From: Zopfochytrium polystomum
Lineage: Eukaryota; Chytridiomycota; Chytridiomycetes; Chytridiales; Chytridiaceae
Direction: 5' to 3'
NCBI GenBank assembly: GCA_025765615.1
Contig: JAIVFJ010000024.1
Location: forward strand, 124,001 to 188,000
Length of the DNA: 64,000 nucleotides
The position numbers were made by a program, and so were the translations under genes. The notes beneath the pieces are model-generated. The model was not told the origin of the DNA and ran no database searches. It saw only the letters and a program-made list of their open reading frames with translations. This document shows, piece after piece, positions 1 to 11,554 of this stretch (the first letter of the stretch is position 1; each line of letters opens with the position of its first letter).

Positions 1-764
1 GAGCTTGAATCTTGAATTTGGACTGTGAACTGTGGTACTTGAATCTTTGACTGTGGGTTCTGTGAACTACAGACTTGGCCATGACTGTGAGCTCTATGAG
101 CTGTACTGGAATCTTGACTATGAACTGTGAACTGTGAAATTTGAATCTTGGCTGGGATCTGTGAGCTGCAGGCTGATACTGGAGCTGTCATTTGTGGTTG
201 ACCTTGGATACTAGGCTGAGAACCTTGAATCAGGGACTTGAGAGCATGAGACTTGGAGGCTTGACTTGAGTTTTGGGTGACTGTTCCAATTGGTGGAGGT
301 TGGACTTGACCAGTGACCCAATCAATGTCAGGGTTCTGGGCTTGCAGCCATGGTAATCCCAGGATGACAGAGAATGTGGGTGAGCCAAGATCCAATACTT
401 CCAGATTGACCATGGATGGTGGAAAGTCTTGGATGTGGAGGTTTAGCTTGGTTTCATGGCTGATTTCCTTGAACAGAGCATGATTGGCAAAGTGGACCTT
501 GAGGGGTGTGGATTTCTTGATGGTGGGAATGGCACAAGACTTGGCAAGGGTGGCATCAATGATGTTGCAGGATGATCCAGAGTCTATAAGGGCCTTGGTT
601 GTGATGGTTGACTTGGGTGAGAGTTGAATCTTGACATCCATGGTGAGTTGGTGGGGCTTGGAATCTGAGGTGTTTGTGGTGCTGGTGGTGGTGATGAAAC
701 AGGGGCAGCTTGGAGGAGGGTCCAGGGAATTGCCCCTCAGTGAGCCTGGACCTGGGAGTTTGGG
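1..764 (-). CDS. pol: Pol polyprotein, left Gypsy element (protease region, partial)
   Basis: The -1 frame relative to gag is open from the slippery site to the window edge. It contains the aspartic protease motif LIDSGSS and the ILGLPWL segment that follows it in Gypsy proteases. The sequence from about 1 to 280 is a repetitive linker rich in Q, S and H that separates protease from reverse transcriptase. This copy carries about 28 more codons of linker than the right copy. Reverse transcriptase and later domains lie outside the window. Confidence 0.85.
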
Positions 765-1660
765 TGCTTCTTCCTTGGGCAGTCCTTGACAGCATGCTCC
801 TTGGAGCCACAGTAAAAACACAGTCCCTGCTGGGCCCTCCTTGTTTTCTCCTCTTGGCTCAGAGGACCCTTAGGAAGTGTCTCAACTGCATCCACTTGCA
901 TGGGTTCAGGAACTGTAAGAGCTTGAGGAACTGGGGTAGGTCTTGATGTAGTTCCTACTTGTCTTTGCTTCAGCCTCTTGGAGTAGAGTCTGTTGTCAAT
1001 CTTGATGGCAAGGAGAATGTACTCTTCCAAGGTCTCAGGGATGTGCAGAGACTGGGCGAGCATGTCTTGGATAGACTCATGGAGACCATCATGGTACAGC
1101 TCCATCAGAGCTGCATCATTGTATCCAGAGTCTCTGGCTAGTTGCTTGAATTGGTTGGTGTAGGCCACACAAGATTGCTTTCCTTGCTTGATATGCTTGA
1201 GCTTGGATCTTGCTGTCCAAGATGCGTAGGGGTCACCAAAGGTAGCCTCCCGCCCCTCCCAGAGCTCTTGCAGGGTGGTGGGTGTGCTTGGGAGAGATCT
1301 GTACCATGATTGAGCTTGACCAGACAGGAGGGTGCTTGTGAAAAGAACCTTGACTTGCTCACTGGGAAATCTTGAAGGTTGGAGAAGGATGACATTCTCC
1401 ACAGTGGCCATGAAGTTCCTAAGGTCTTTGGCCAGCCCAGTGAACTTGTCAGGGCTGGGAACCTTGGGCTCTCTTGCTTGGTTGGCTTGAGGCAGGGGAA
1501 GAGCTTGATGTTCTTGTTGGTGAAGTTGTTGTTGAAGCTGGTGCTGCTGGTGAAGGACTTGTTCTTGAAGTTGGTGTGTCTGTCTTGAAAGGGCTTGTAA
1601 TTGGTCCATCAAGGCTTGGAAGGCAGTTGCATCAGGGAAGGTGTTGTTTGGGTCAGACAT
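737..1660 (-). CDS. gag: Gag polyprotein of the left Gypsy element
   Basis: A 307-residue Gag that starts MSDPNNTF. The N-terminal part is a glutamine-rich coiled region, followed by the retrotransposon gag core (WYRSL and the YxxxF-type helices around residues 130–200) and one CCHC zinc knuckle near the C terminus (C-FY-C-GSKEH-AVKD-C). It packages element RNA and forms the virus-like particle. The translation is identical to that of the right copy. Pol is reached by a -1 shift near the 3' end: the slippery heptamer CCCAAAC lies at 758–764 on the minus strand. Confidence 0.93.
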   Translation of the reverse strand: MSDPNNTFPDATAFQALMDQLQALSRQTHQLQEQVLHQQHQLQQQLHQQEHQALPLPQANQAREPKVPSPDKFTGLAKDLRNFMATVENVILLQPSRFPSEQVKVLFTSTLLSGQAQSWYRSLPSTPTTLQELWEGREATFGDPYASWTARSKLKHIKQGKQSCVAYTNQFKQLARDSGYNDAALMELYHDGLHESIQDMLAQSLHIPETLEEYILLAIKIDNRLYSKRLKQRQVGTTSRPTPVPQALTVPEPMQVDAVETLPKGPLSQEEKTRRAQQGLCFYCGSKEHAVKDCPRKKHPNSQVQAH

Positions 1661-1687
1661 GATGGCAGAGAGTAGTGGGGGAGGGTG

Positions 1688-1698
1688 AAGTGAATTAT
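1688..1698 (-). promoter_or_regulatory. Self-priming primer-binding site, left copy
   Basis: On the minus strand this reads ATAATTCACTT and lies 2 nt beyond the LTR end. It is the exact reverse complement of AAGTGAATTAT inside the LTR. No TGG-type tRNA primer site is present at this position. The arrangement matches self-primed Tf1/sushi elements. Confidence 0.8.
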
Positions 1699-1700
1699 GA

Positions 1701-2053
1701 TGTCAGGAACATGGCAGGACAGGGCAAGGCTGACAAGGAACTGAGAGGAGTGATGATTGTATTGGAAACAATAATTCACTTGAGGGATGGGACAGGTCCC
1801 CCATCCCCCTTTTATACCTTTTGAGAGTGTTCCTTGTCAAGACTCCAAGAAAGTTCCAGAAAGAGCAATTAGTAATACAATGATACCAATGATACCAATG
1901 ACAACAAGACAAGTCAGGAAAGCAAAGAAGGTTCCAGAAGGTTCCACAAGGTTCCATGAAGGAATGTTCTAGAAGGTTCCAGAAGGTTCCAGAAGGTTCC
2001 ATGAAGGAATGTTCTAGAAGGTTCCAGAGGTTTCCAGAGGGTGATTCATAACA
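1701..2053 (-). repeat. 5' LTR of the left Gypsy element (353 bp)
   Basis: Read on the minus strand the LTR starts TGTTATGAATCA at 2053 and ends CCTGACA at 1701. It has the same length as the two LTRs at 59674 and 60049. It contains the GAA/TTC array near its 5' end, a TATAAAA box, and the AAGTGAATTAT motif that is complementary to the primer-binding site. Confidence 0.95.
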
Positions 2054-2740
2054 CGATGGCTTAAACCTTTTCGGCAGGCAGGATTGTTCCATGACCTCAA
2101 ATCTTCCTCTGCAGTCTTATCAATATAGGTTTTTCCTGATGATACTCTTCCAATAGAAAATCCACGCTTTTCATTGGGTATGTTGACATACTTTTCCGCA
2201 ACCAGAATAGCATTGACTGATGACTTGAGTTCTTCTGCATTTGATTTATCATTCCTTCCACATCTGCCAGACCTATCCTTTTCCCACACATGATTGAAGG
2301 TTTGTTCAACTGGGTTTGTTCCAAAGCTGCGAGTATTCAAGACTGGGAAAGGAACTTCATCCTTTTTTCTTTGCATCTTCTGCATCCTGAATATTCTCAG
2401 GTAGGCTCAGCAAATTCTTGAGAAGAGCTTTCAAAGCTGCTGCATTCATTAGGATGCCCCACACAACTTCACTGTTCAGACCAGAGAAATGTGACATTGT
2501 TGCAGTTAGAGGGAATGATAATTCACTTCCAAGCTTTGCTTGGAAGTATTGCATGACTTCATCACATACTGCCATTCTTTCGCTTTCAGGAAGTCGTCGA
2601 GTGTCAAATGCATCATAAAAGCGTTCAATCATGCCTGCAAATTCTGCCTCCTTGTGATAGCCGAGATCAGTAAGCTGTTTGATGACTGATGACTGGTTTG
2701 CTAAAGGCCAGCTGTCCTTGCTTAACATCCATTGCATCAC
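2054..2740 (-). pseudogene. Transposase-like relic, frame-broken
   Basis: Two minus-strand reading frames (2357–2740 and 2014–2385) overlap at an A-rich run and look like one protein split by a frameshift or a missed intron. The downstream half contains RSFGTNPVEQTF, which resembles the C-terminal helical part of cut-and-paste transposases, but I cannot assign a family. The frame then runs into the Gypsy LTR at 2053, so the gene is truncated there. No start or catalytic triad is visible. This could also be an unrelated hypothetical gene. Confidence 0.35.
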
Positions 2741-2874
2741 GATCCCACCACTTTCTTGGAAGAATTTTTGAGTCTGAATCTGATTCTGTTACTTGTTTCC
2801 ACGCTTCACTGGGGCTGAGCTAAATTCGACTTTGCCAGATCGCCTCCGCAATTGTATATGTACTTTTATTCTAC

Positions 2875-2905
<31 letters not shown>

Positions 2906-2922
2906 CTGGCCAGTTCGAAAAA
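2741..2922. other. Spacer with 26-nt poly-T run upstream of the LRRC46-like gene
   Basis: No coding potential seen. A T homopolymer ends about 20 nt before the next start codon and is likely part of the promoter or 5' UTR. Confidence 0.5.
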
Positions 2923-4164
2923 ATGAGTCGGAGTTTGAATGTGGACATTATGGAAGGCCTGATGCCAACGATGAGGAGATCCTCCTCTTTGATGTCCAAG
3001 CCACCATCGGGCCGCTCGAGTGCATCACTGCCGTCACACAACTCGTCAAAGCCTTCGTCGTCGACACGGACAATCAGTTCCGTACTCCCACCAGATCAGC
3101 CGAAAGTAGCGTTGGCTGCGGAGATCCCAAGCCTTAGGAGGTCCGCCTCGGTGCCAAAATCTTCGCTCAAACCGGTGGCAACCCCAAGCAAGCGCCAAAG
3201 CAGCCCCCAGCTTCTCCGCACCCCGTCTTCTCGGTCTGTCTCGTCGCCCATCTCAACTAGGTCAGGGAAACCGGGTTCTCCGCTGCGACAATCGAACGAT
3301 CCAAGCAAGCAAGTGCCATGTCGAACTGGGGATAAAGCATCGGCCGTCAGTCGGCCATCAGTCTCCCAATCGTCTTCTGCAAAGATACCTCTGTCTAGCC
3401 CCAGTCAACGTCTTAGGAGCAGCCCGAGCAGTTCTAGTGATGCACGAGACAAAAGCTCAGTCACCCCTGCCTTGATCGCAGCTAAAAACGTTGTGGGATA
3501 CGATACAATGAACCCGGAGGACCTGTAAGAATTGGTTTTCTGAAGCAGGTCAATGATCACCTGAAACACACTGGATACATCAGCCTGCAGATGCTTCTCC
3601 GGCTCTCTCACATACGTCTTGATCGCTGCGGACTGTCAACGATAACCGGACTTGATCGTTTCCAACGAATAACGCATCTCTACCTGCAACATGTGAGCTA
3701 CTTACGTTCATTTCTGAAGTGAGTCAGCTGACCAATGAGGAATGCAGAACGAAATCGCCGCAATAAGCGGATTGGGTGGCCTAAGCAATCTTCGGTTTCT
3801 CTCGGTTGCGGACAACCGTGTCCGTCAAATATCCGGCCTGCGGAATCTCTCCAAACTTCTGTTTCTCGATCTGTCACACAATAGCATTGATGAAATCGAC
3901 TGCTGTGAGTTTTAACTCTTCCTGCTACTCTTTGCGGGGCTTGTTAATGTCCGTTTTCAAACAGCGGAAATTCCTCCTTCAATTCAAAACATTCTTCTGG
4001 AGGGGAATCCCTGTGCCGCGTCTGTAGATTACCGCCTCCGGCTCACCTACTTTATCGACGACCTGTACGAGATTGACGGACAAGACATCACCGACGAGGA
4101 AATGAGGGCGGCGGTGTCGGCGTTTGGGCGGGCGGACGAGGTTGTCGAGCTGGGCCCTTTTTGA
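2923..4164 (+). CDS. LRRC46: LRRC46-like leucine-rich-repeat protein
   Basis: Four exons fit (2923–3524, 3584–3692, 3748–3904, 3965–4164), giving 1068 nt, or 355 residues, with consensus GT–AG introns of about 55–60 nt. Residues 1–200 are a disordered Ser/Pro/Arg-rich tail. The C-terminal half holds SDS22-type leucine-rich repeats (IRLDRCGLSTITGL, THLYLQHNEI, RFLSVADNRV, LFLDLSHNSI) and a capping segment ending in LYEIDGQ. Repeat order and the cap match vertebrate LRRC46, an axoneme-associated protein; there the disordered tail is C-terminal rather than N-terminal. The stop is only 27 nt before the MTQ2 start, so the two genes may share transcription. A generic SDS22-like LRR protein is the alternative. 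Confidence 0.78.
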
Positions 4165-4191
4165 GTTTGCTGACAAGGCGTTCTGCCAACA

Positions 4192-5340
4192 ATGGGACTG
4201 CCAACTCCTGAAACTGGACACCTTCGCGAAAGGCAGTTCCGGGATGTATACGACCCCGCAGGTGAACTCCGTCTTTCAAGCAGCTGGATGCACAGAATAA
4301 ATTCATCGTCGTCATCGCCGATGCGTAGCGCACTGACACTTCGTTGTTTCTGTCCAGAGGACACGTTCCTTCTCCTCGATGCGTTGGAAGCTGATCGCGA
4401 ATACCTGACCAGCACCGTCGACCCCCTCATTTGCTTGGAAATTGGGTGTGGACGGTTTTATTTTTCCTTTCAATGCATCCACAATCAGTAAATGTCGTTT
4501 GGTTACGCTGGAAAAGCTCAGGCTCGGGATGCGTGATTACCTTCCTGAACCTTCTTCTAAAGAAAAGCTCCACTGGTGAATCTAAGCCTGCTCTACGGTC
4601 TCGCATGATTTCCTAGTTGACAATCCTTTCTCCTCATGGACGACAGTGTGCTTTTCGACGGACATCAACGGAGCCGCGAACCGTGCAACGACCATAACCG
4701 CAAGTAAAAATGATACGACATCGCCCGTGGAAGCCGTCAACTGCCTCTTCGCCGAGCCTCTTGCACGGAGGCTGGCCCGGTCAGTGGACGTTCTCATTTT
4801 CAATCCGCCGTACGTCGTAACGCCCAGCTCGGAAGTCGGGTCCACAGGGATCGAAGCGGCATGGGCAGGAGGCATCGATGGGAGAGAGGTCATTGACCAA
4901 TTCTTGGCCGTTCCAGATGTAAAGTGTCGTCTCACAATCGCCATTGATACAGGAGCGATGAGCATTCTGATCGTTCCAATTTTTTCCCCCGCCATTTTCC
5001 GCCCCCTACCCGACTAACGCACTCCACGCACAACGCAGGCGTTGCTATCCGACAGAGGGGCCCTCTATCTTGTGACCGTAAAGGAAAATAGGCCTGACGA
5101 GATAGCCGCAATATTTCGAGAAAAGTACGGTTTGGAGAGTAAGGTGTGTTTCTGCGATTGCTTGTGCCCTGCAACTACCGTTTCCCTGACTCTTTCTTCT
5201 GCGTCTTCCGCCCGCGCCCGCCGGGCCGTGGCCAGATTGTCGCACGACGGTCAGTGGGAATCGAGGGGCTCAGCATCATGAGGGTGTCGAGAGGACGAAC
5301 GGGGGGAGACGATGGGGCTGGGAGAGGGGACGGACAGTAG
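4192..5340 (+). CDS. MTQ2: eRF1 glutamine methyltransferase (HEMK2/N6AMT1/Mtq2)
   Basis: Six exons (4192–4261, 4358–4445, 4517–4575, 4617–4918, 5039–5143, 5236–5340) give 729 nt, 242 residues, close to the family length. The protein is a class I SAM-dependent methyltransferase: EDTFLLLDALE at the start of the fold, the SAM loop LEIGSGSG, the acidic STDIN, and the signature FNPPYVVTP whose NPPY binds the target glutamine. The segment GIEAAWAGG is family-specific. With its Trm112 partner it methylates the GGQ glutamine of release factor eRF1. The last exon has an atypical Gly/Arg-rich tail. Confidence 0.93.
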
Positions 5341-5525
5341 CTTTTTTTGTTCGTTTTTTTTTTTTTTTTTTTTTTTTTTTCTTTCTGTTTTCCTGTCTTA
5401 CCATTTTTGAAGAATTGGAACTCCGCTCCCTTTGTCTGTCTCCGGCCGGTCATTTATCTCCCACATCCCATTTTCGGACAAGCCCCACCGAAAGCGAGGA
5501 CCAACGCCCCCAGCGGACACAACGA
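5341..5525 (+). promoter_or_regulatory. Spacer between MTQ2 and DNA2 with poly-T run
   Basis: A 185-bp spacer with a T homopolymer of nearly 30 nt at about 5352–5380. No gene is seen. It likely holds the MTQ2 3' end and the DNA2 promoter. Confidence 0.45.
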
Positions 5526-8500
5526 ATGAAGCGCAGAGCGGACACAAAGCAGTCACCGCTGCGGTCGCTGAGCCCCTCCCCGTTGCCCAACAATCAGGTA
5601 ATTCGAGCGTATGAGCCACTTGCACCTGCCACTGTCTTGATCGTGCAAGTGGGAGGAGGGGCGGCATAGAAGATGGGTTGCGTTGAGACGGAACAAACAA
5701 AGGACACGGGAGTCAAGGACGCTTCCGATCGTGCACTGCTCCCTGCTTCTTCCGTGAAAGCAACTGACAGTGCCCATTGCACCCTATTCAATTCTTCGCA
5801 TCAACGATCTTAAACCCGATTGTAGGGAAGGGTGGGGTCCCATGCAGGCGGAAGCCGAAGCAGCAGCAGCACAAGCGACGCTTGGAACAGCACCCATGAC
5901 AACGCGGGCAGCAAGCCAGACATCCGACGCTACTTTCGCCCGTCGCCCTCGCCGTCGTCAAGGGCAGACAAGGAAAACATCGAGCCTCGCTCTCCACTCG
6001 ATCAATCGCCCAACCATGGATCCGCGAGGGCCAGCTCCACGATCACAACGGCAGTGCGAGGTGCTGGAGCAAAAACACCCATCAACAAGGGCAGCGGAGC
6101 AGGACGAGGCGGCGCGAAGTCAGCGGACGGTTGGAATGACAGAGAGGTTCTATGGCACACCACTCCTCCTTTCAAGCGGTTGTCAACTGTGTTGGCTAAG
6201 GAACCCGTCACGAGTACGTTCGGTTCCCTTTCCCCAAACCCTCCACCCGGCGCTTTGTGATGCCGCGCACTAGCTTGAGTACAGCTTGAGCGCCAGCGCA
6301 ACTCCGATCAATCTCCAACGATAAAAAAGCTGAATATTTCCACGAAAGGTACTGGGCAGAGCTTTCAAGATAAGTTAAGAAGATGTTCCGACAGCGAGCT
6401 CAGTGCGAAGCCCATATCGGAACACGTGAGCGACTTCCTTCCTCTCCTCTCTTTGTCGTGTTTGAACGATTCTGGGCAGGTTTCATCTGAGTTTGTAAAA
6501 ATAATGTCGAGGCTCGAAGAACCAAGCATTTTGGGGTCTCGATTACCTCCAACAGCTCCGACTCCTGCTCCAAAGGCTAGACATGCTGCAAAACGCAATC
6601 TTGGTCCTGGCGTCTGCTCGGCCTCAAAAAAGGGAAGAACAGCGGAAGGACTACTTGACCCATCCAACTGTAGTGTACCATTACTTTTGGACATTGAGGA
6701 CTTCGCTCCAGAGAGCTTCCCTCGCCCTGGGCGCGTTCTAACCTCACCCACTTTTGAGTTTGATGATGATGGTAGGGCTTGATTTTTCTTTGTCTTGCGT
6801 CGTTTTATTCCTTCTTGTGCAGATCCTTTTCCTGGTCTGGACGAGATACTGGCTGGCCGCACACCCGCGAGGCTCCTTTCTCCAGCCGAAACAGTCGCTG
6901 ATTTTGGCCCCACGCCGTCTCAAATTGCGGTACAGGTATTCCACTTCGAAGGGAATTCATCATCGCATTTACAAGCCTGTTGGTAGGAAAAGTATACGAG
7001 GCTTCTGATTGTAGACATTATTGCGTCGCGCTACCACTTTCAATCGTATGCACTTCCAGAAACGGTAAAGAGAGTGTTAAATTCGATTCGCAACCTCCTT
7101 AAGACCCAGTCCAGATTCTTCATTTATTGGACGAAGCAAAAGAGAGGCTGTTTATTGTGTATTTGAGGGAGGACTGGTGTCAAACCGAGGTTTCCATAGG
7201 TGAGCCAATCTAGTGAAGACGTGGCCGGTGCTTACACAGCTTCTCAGGCCAGCATGTTCAAATTATTGGTGAATTCGACGCAGCAGGGTGCTGCACAATC
7301 GACAACTCCAATAATTTCATCATTTTGTTCCCGGACTTGCTGATTTCGTCCACACACCTCTCAACAAGTTTCGATTGCATTCGGCGGTCTGTACTGGAGC
7401 ACTTTGTGCGAACGACATCCCCGCCAAACTCGCTTCTTGTATATGGCAAACTCCTACATAAGATGTTTCAAGCCGCCTTAGTCAAGCGAGACTTCACCGA
7501 AGAATTTCTCCAAAGCCAAGCCCTCGCTCTCAGCACGTCCGCCATCGAAGAATTGCATATAATCGACGAGACGGTTGAATCCGCCGCATTTACTCTAATG
7601 GAGGCGATACCATTGTTGATTGATTGGTCTGAAAAATTCCTTAAAGACCATCCAACGGTAGTACACCACGCCGACACGGAGTCATCTGACCTTACTTACT
7701 TTAGACCACCGTCTCACTTCACCGGTCTGATCCTGGACAAAAGCTGACATTGTCCATAAGCAAGCTTCTGGACATTGAGGAGCACGTTTGGTCGCCTTTA
7801 TTTGGTTTGAAAGGAAATGTCGACGTGACTGCTGAAGTTGCCCTATCCGAGAATGATGGTCAAGTGAAGAACAGAATCGTTCCACTCGAACTGAAAACGG
7901 GAAAGAACACGACCTCGGTTTCTCACCGGGCTCAGTCCACTCTGTATGCTTTAGCAATGTCGGACAAATATGGTGATCTTTCTCACCTCCCCATGACCAA
8001 ATTAAAATGTTTGTAGATACCACCGTCGGATCAAGCGAGTTGTTCTATCTCAAAACCGGCGAAATGCTTCATATTCCAACTTTCCGAGACGAAGCTCGAG
8101 GGCTCATTCTTCGAAGAAACGAACTTGCAGGGTACCTATCTCGCAAATCTCTCCCACCAGTTTTACGAAAAGCCATCCAATGTCAAAAGTGCTTCGCACT
8201 GAAAAGTTGCATGGTGTATCACAAAGCCTATGAGAAGGGGGATGCTGAATCGTCTGGTCTTGGACACCTCTTTGATGAAGTTAGCGGTCGATTGACGGAA
8301 TCTCAATCCAAGTTTTTTCGCGAATGGCAGGATCTGATTTCGCTTGAAGAAGAGGAAATAGACGAGAGCCGGAAAGATATATGGGCCAAGAGCAGCCGGG
8401 AAAGAGAGGATGAGGGCCGGTCAGTAGATTTCACCAAAATGAATCTTACCGTTAGGATTGACAAACCCTTCATGCTAGTTGCATAGGCAGCCTTACAATC

Positions 8501-10658
8501 CGTGAGAGCGAGGCCTCTGCTGACGTCGCGGGAAAACTTCGCCGTTTCACATATTTGTTTGAAAGAGCTGCTGAGTACGGACAGTCCAAGAGCTTGCGGG
8601 ACTCTCATGTCTCGGCGGGAGACCCAGTCGTTATTTCAACAGAGAGTGGTCAATTCGCCGCAGCCATCGGATTCGTTGACTCTGTCACCGACACAACCGT
8701 AACTGTATCGGTCGACAGGCAGCTTGATGTTCATAAAGAAAAGCTTCCATTTTTTGACGACGACAGGAACCAAATATTGTCCGGCATCCAATCGCAACGA
8801 TCAAGTCAAGTGAAGCAGATGTTTCGAATCGATAAGGACGAAATGGCTGCCGGATTTGCTTTGATGCGAGCCAACATTTTGCAATTATTTTCTCAAGATG
8901 GTGATAGCAAACGAAGGCGATTGGTGGTTGATTTGGCATCGCCGGCCTTCCTTTCCCAACCTCCTTTGCAGCTTCCAGAGTACCTCAATGAAGACCAAGT
9001 AGTGGCCATTTCTAAGGTTAATTCAGGTACAGAACAACTTTTTGCCGTGTCCCATTTAACAAATTGATGCTTCACTTAAAAGCCTCTGACTACGTTTTGA
9101 TCCTGGGAATGCCGGGAACCGGAAAGACTACAACTATATCCATTATCATTCAAGTTCTTGTGGCCGCTGGGAAAACGGTGCTGCTAACTTCATACACTCA
9201 CTCCGCTGTGGACAATGTGCTCCTCAAGCTGAAAACAAGTAGCGTCAGCTTTCTCCGGTTAGGCTCAGAGCAGAAGGTAGCTGACAGCCGTAACGCAATT
9301 TGCACGGGCTAACAGACAGTGCAGGTTCATCCAGACATACAGCCTTTTGTGCTAAACCCTGCGGACTTCAGCACAGTGGACCAGTATGACGCATTTTGCA
9401 GATCAAAACTTGTCGTGGCGACGACCTGCTTGGGAATCAAACAGTGAGTAACTCGGTGACGAAATAGATCCCAAGGAACTTACCAAGCCTAGTCCATTAT
9501 TTGCTAAACGGCGATTCGACTACTGCATTGTGGACGAGGCCTCGCAACTGACATTGCCAGTATCCCTGGGACCCCTTCAGTTTGCGAAAACGTTTGTTCT
9601 TGTCGGCGACCACTACCAGCTGACACCCTTGGTATGAATGTGAAACCGCCTGAAACTTCATCTCATCTTGGTATGGTAGGTGCGAAACCCGAAAGCCCGC
9701 GACAGAGGTTTCAACGTTTCGCTATTCCGCCGTCTCTCAGAAGCTCATCCAGAGGCTATTGTGAGCCTTACGCATCAGTACAGGATGAGCGAGGACATCA
9801 TGATGCTTGCGAACACACTTGTCTACGGAAGCCGGTTACGCTGCGGGAGTGCGGAGGTCGCCAATCGAGCGCTCTCCTCCCCTTTGCTGTCCTCCGCCTT
9901 GGCTGCGGTCCATAGGACCACAACGCGGGGTGGGGAAGGGTGCAACGGAAATTGCTGGCTGGAGGAGGTATTGCGCATCGAGTAAGTTTGATAGACTGGA
10001 ATCACCAACTCCCTAATATCGAGTAGCCGAAGGGTCGTGTTCGCCAATACGGATGGCTTGCCTGCCACGGAGTCGCGACAGCATGACGTCCCCGTTAATC
10101 TGCTCGAAGCGGAAATAGTTTTTCAAGTTGGTGCTTCACCTGTCCAACGACTAGTGTTGAACGTTCCTTTTTGCAGATCGTGGAGACTCTCGTTCTTGCT
10201 GGAGTGGAGGAATCATCGATTGGGATCATATCTCCGTACAAGTCGCAACTAAAAGTCATATCCCGCATGATCCATCGGCCGGAGATTGAGATTTTGACAG
10301 TGGATAGGTGCCAAGGCCGGGACAAAGAATGCATCGTTCTTTCGCTCGTTCGATCAAACGCTAAACAAAATGTACTACCTTATCTCCTTCTTCGACTTAT
10401 TAACAAAATTATTCTTGGCAGGTCGGAGAACTTCTTCGAGACTGGCGACGCCTCAATGTCGCTCTCACACGGGCCAAGTCAAAACTAATTATAATCGGCT
10501 CTTACTCAACACTAATGGGCAGCAGTCTATTGACCGAATTCCTCGCAATCATTGATGATAAAGGGTGGCAGGTGTTGATACCCAAAGATGGGGCGTCTGC
10601 ACACCCATTTTATGCACGACGGCGGCAAATTTCCACCCAATCTCCGACCCCTTTTTAA
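5526..10658 (+). CDS. DNA2: DNA replication ATP-dependent helicase/nuclease DNA2
   Basis: A many-exon gene. The first exon ([10 protein letters not shown]) joins at a codon boundary to a disordered N-terminal region. The PD-(D/E)XK nuclease follows ([23 protein letters not shown]), framed by the four Fe–S cysteines: one in SFDCIRR and three in [10 protein letters not shown]. The superfamily 1 helicase has Walker [33 protein letters not shown] and [12 protein letters not shown]2 trims 5' flaps in Okazaki-fragment maturation and resects double-strand breaks. Only part of the exon map was resolved, for example the intron after VSI at about 7200, removed to give [13 protein letters not shown]. 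The stop is followed by an A/T-rich tail. Confidence 0.95.
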
Positions 10659-10683
10659 ATAAATACACTGCACCTGCACTTAA

Positions 10684-11554
10684 TCACTCAGCGGGTTTGA
10701 GAAACTTGAACCTCTCAGAACTGAAGTGTGTTGCTTCTGTTGCACCTTCGTCCGCAGTCGCTCCGGCATCTGGGGTCTCTTCGCCTCGCTTCCGCTTCCC
10801 TTTTAACGTGCCCAATTGGCCCCCTCGTTGAATCGACATTGCCAATGCGTGCTTCGCCATTTCCGCATCTGATACGGATGTCGATTCCATCACACCAAGG
10901 CGTTCTTGGGTGGGGTTAAGGCCCTACAGAGTTCAGATTCACTTTTCATTCCCTCGAGAAACCTTCGCACGGACTCACTTGTATCGCCTTGTTGAAGTCT
11001 TGGAATGATTTTCTTCCCAGAGCAGCTCCTTCAAACTTTAAGAAACTCGGCTCCTCCACGAAACGCGTAACACCACTGAGTGTGAAATATGGATATCAGA
11101 AACCACGAGAAACGCATTGCGCGTAGCGCACCCTGATTTCCGTTGGCCACTTCCTCCGCCATTTACAGATGCTGTAGCTCGACGCTTCGCGGCTGCGTCT
11201 TTCAAGTAAGAGTCTATGTCAATCGACCACTGCGCCTCGGACTCTCTTCGTTTCGAATCTTGTTCAAGCTGTGATCGGATGGACGCTTCCTTGCTCCGCT
11301 GCATGAACTTCATGTTGAGGGTTTTGCCCGAGAGCTGCAATTGTTTTTGGCGACGCCAGCAAGTGAGAAAATACGTTTGGCGGAATTGAGCGCAGGTTGG
11401 GTGATCAAAGATCACGGAGGGGGCAAGGAGGGGTTTATGAAAGGACGCGGTTGGCCCGACGACTTACCGCCTTGACGTGCGAATCGCGGCCAGGTGCGGC
11501 GGGGCTGCTGCCGTTGTTGGCATCGCCGCTGCTTTGGCTTTTAACCCCGCTCAT
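10684..11554 (-). CDS. MPP6: M-phase phosphoprotein 6 / exosome cofactor Mpp6
   Basis: Exons on the minus strand begin MSGVKSQSSG at 11554. The conserved box LSGKTLNMKFMQR matches the family's exosome-binding motif. Further exons give LGRKSFQDFNKAI joined to GLNPTQERLG, then a VSDAEMAK segment, a Lys/Arg stretch and the C-terminal FKFLKP, all in the family order. Mpp6 tethers the helicase Mtr4 to the nuclear RNA exosome through Rrp6. The gene ends 25 nt from the DNA2 stop (convergent) and is divergent from POL2. It is somewhat divergent from animal homologues, so exon edges carry some uncertainty. Confidence 0.85.

Larger units (their letters stand above)
1..2053 (-). mobile_element. Ty3/Gypsy LTR retrotransposon, left copy, 5' part
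   Basis: This is the 5' portion of a Gypsy element read on the minus strand: 5' LTR (1701–2053), primer-binding site, leader, gag and the start of pol, which runs off the window at base 1. It is almost identical to the copy starting at 59674. The leader between LTR and gag is uninterrupted here, which gives the reference arrangement for the right-hand copy. The 3' LTR lies outside the window, so target-site duplication cannot be tested. The insertion abuts a transposase-like relic at 2054. Confidence 0.95.
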
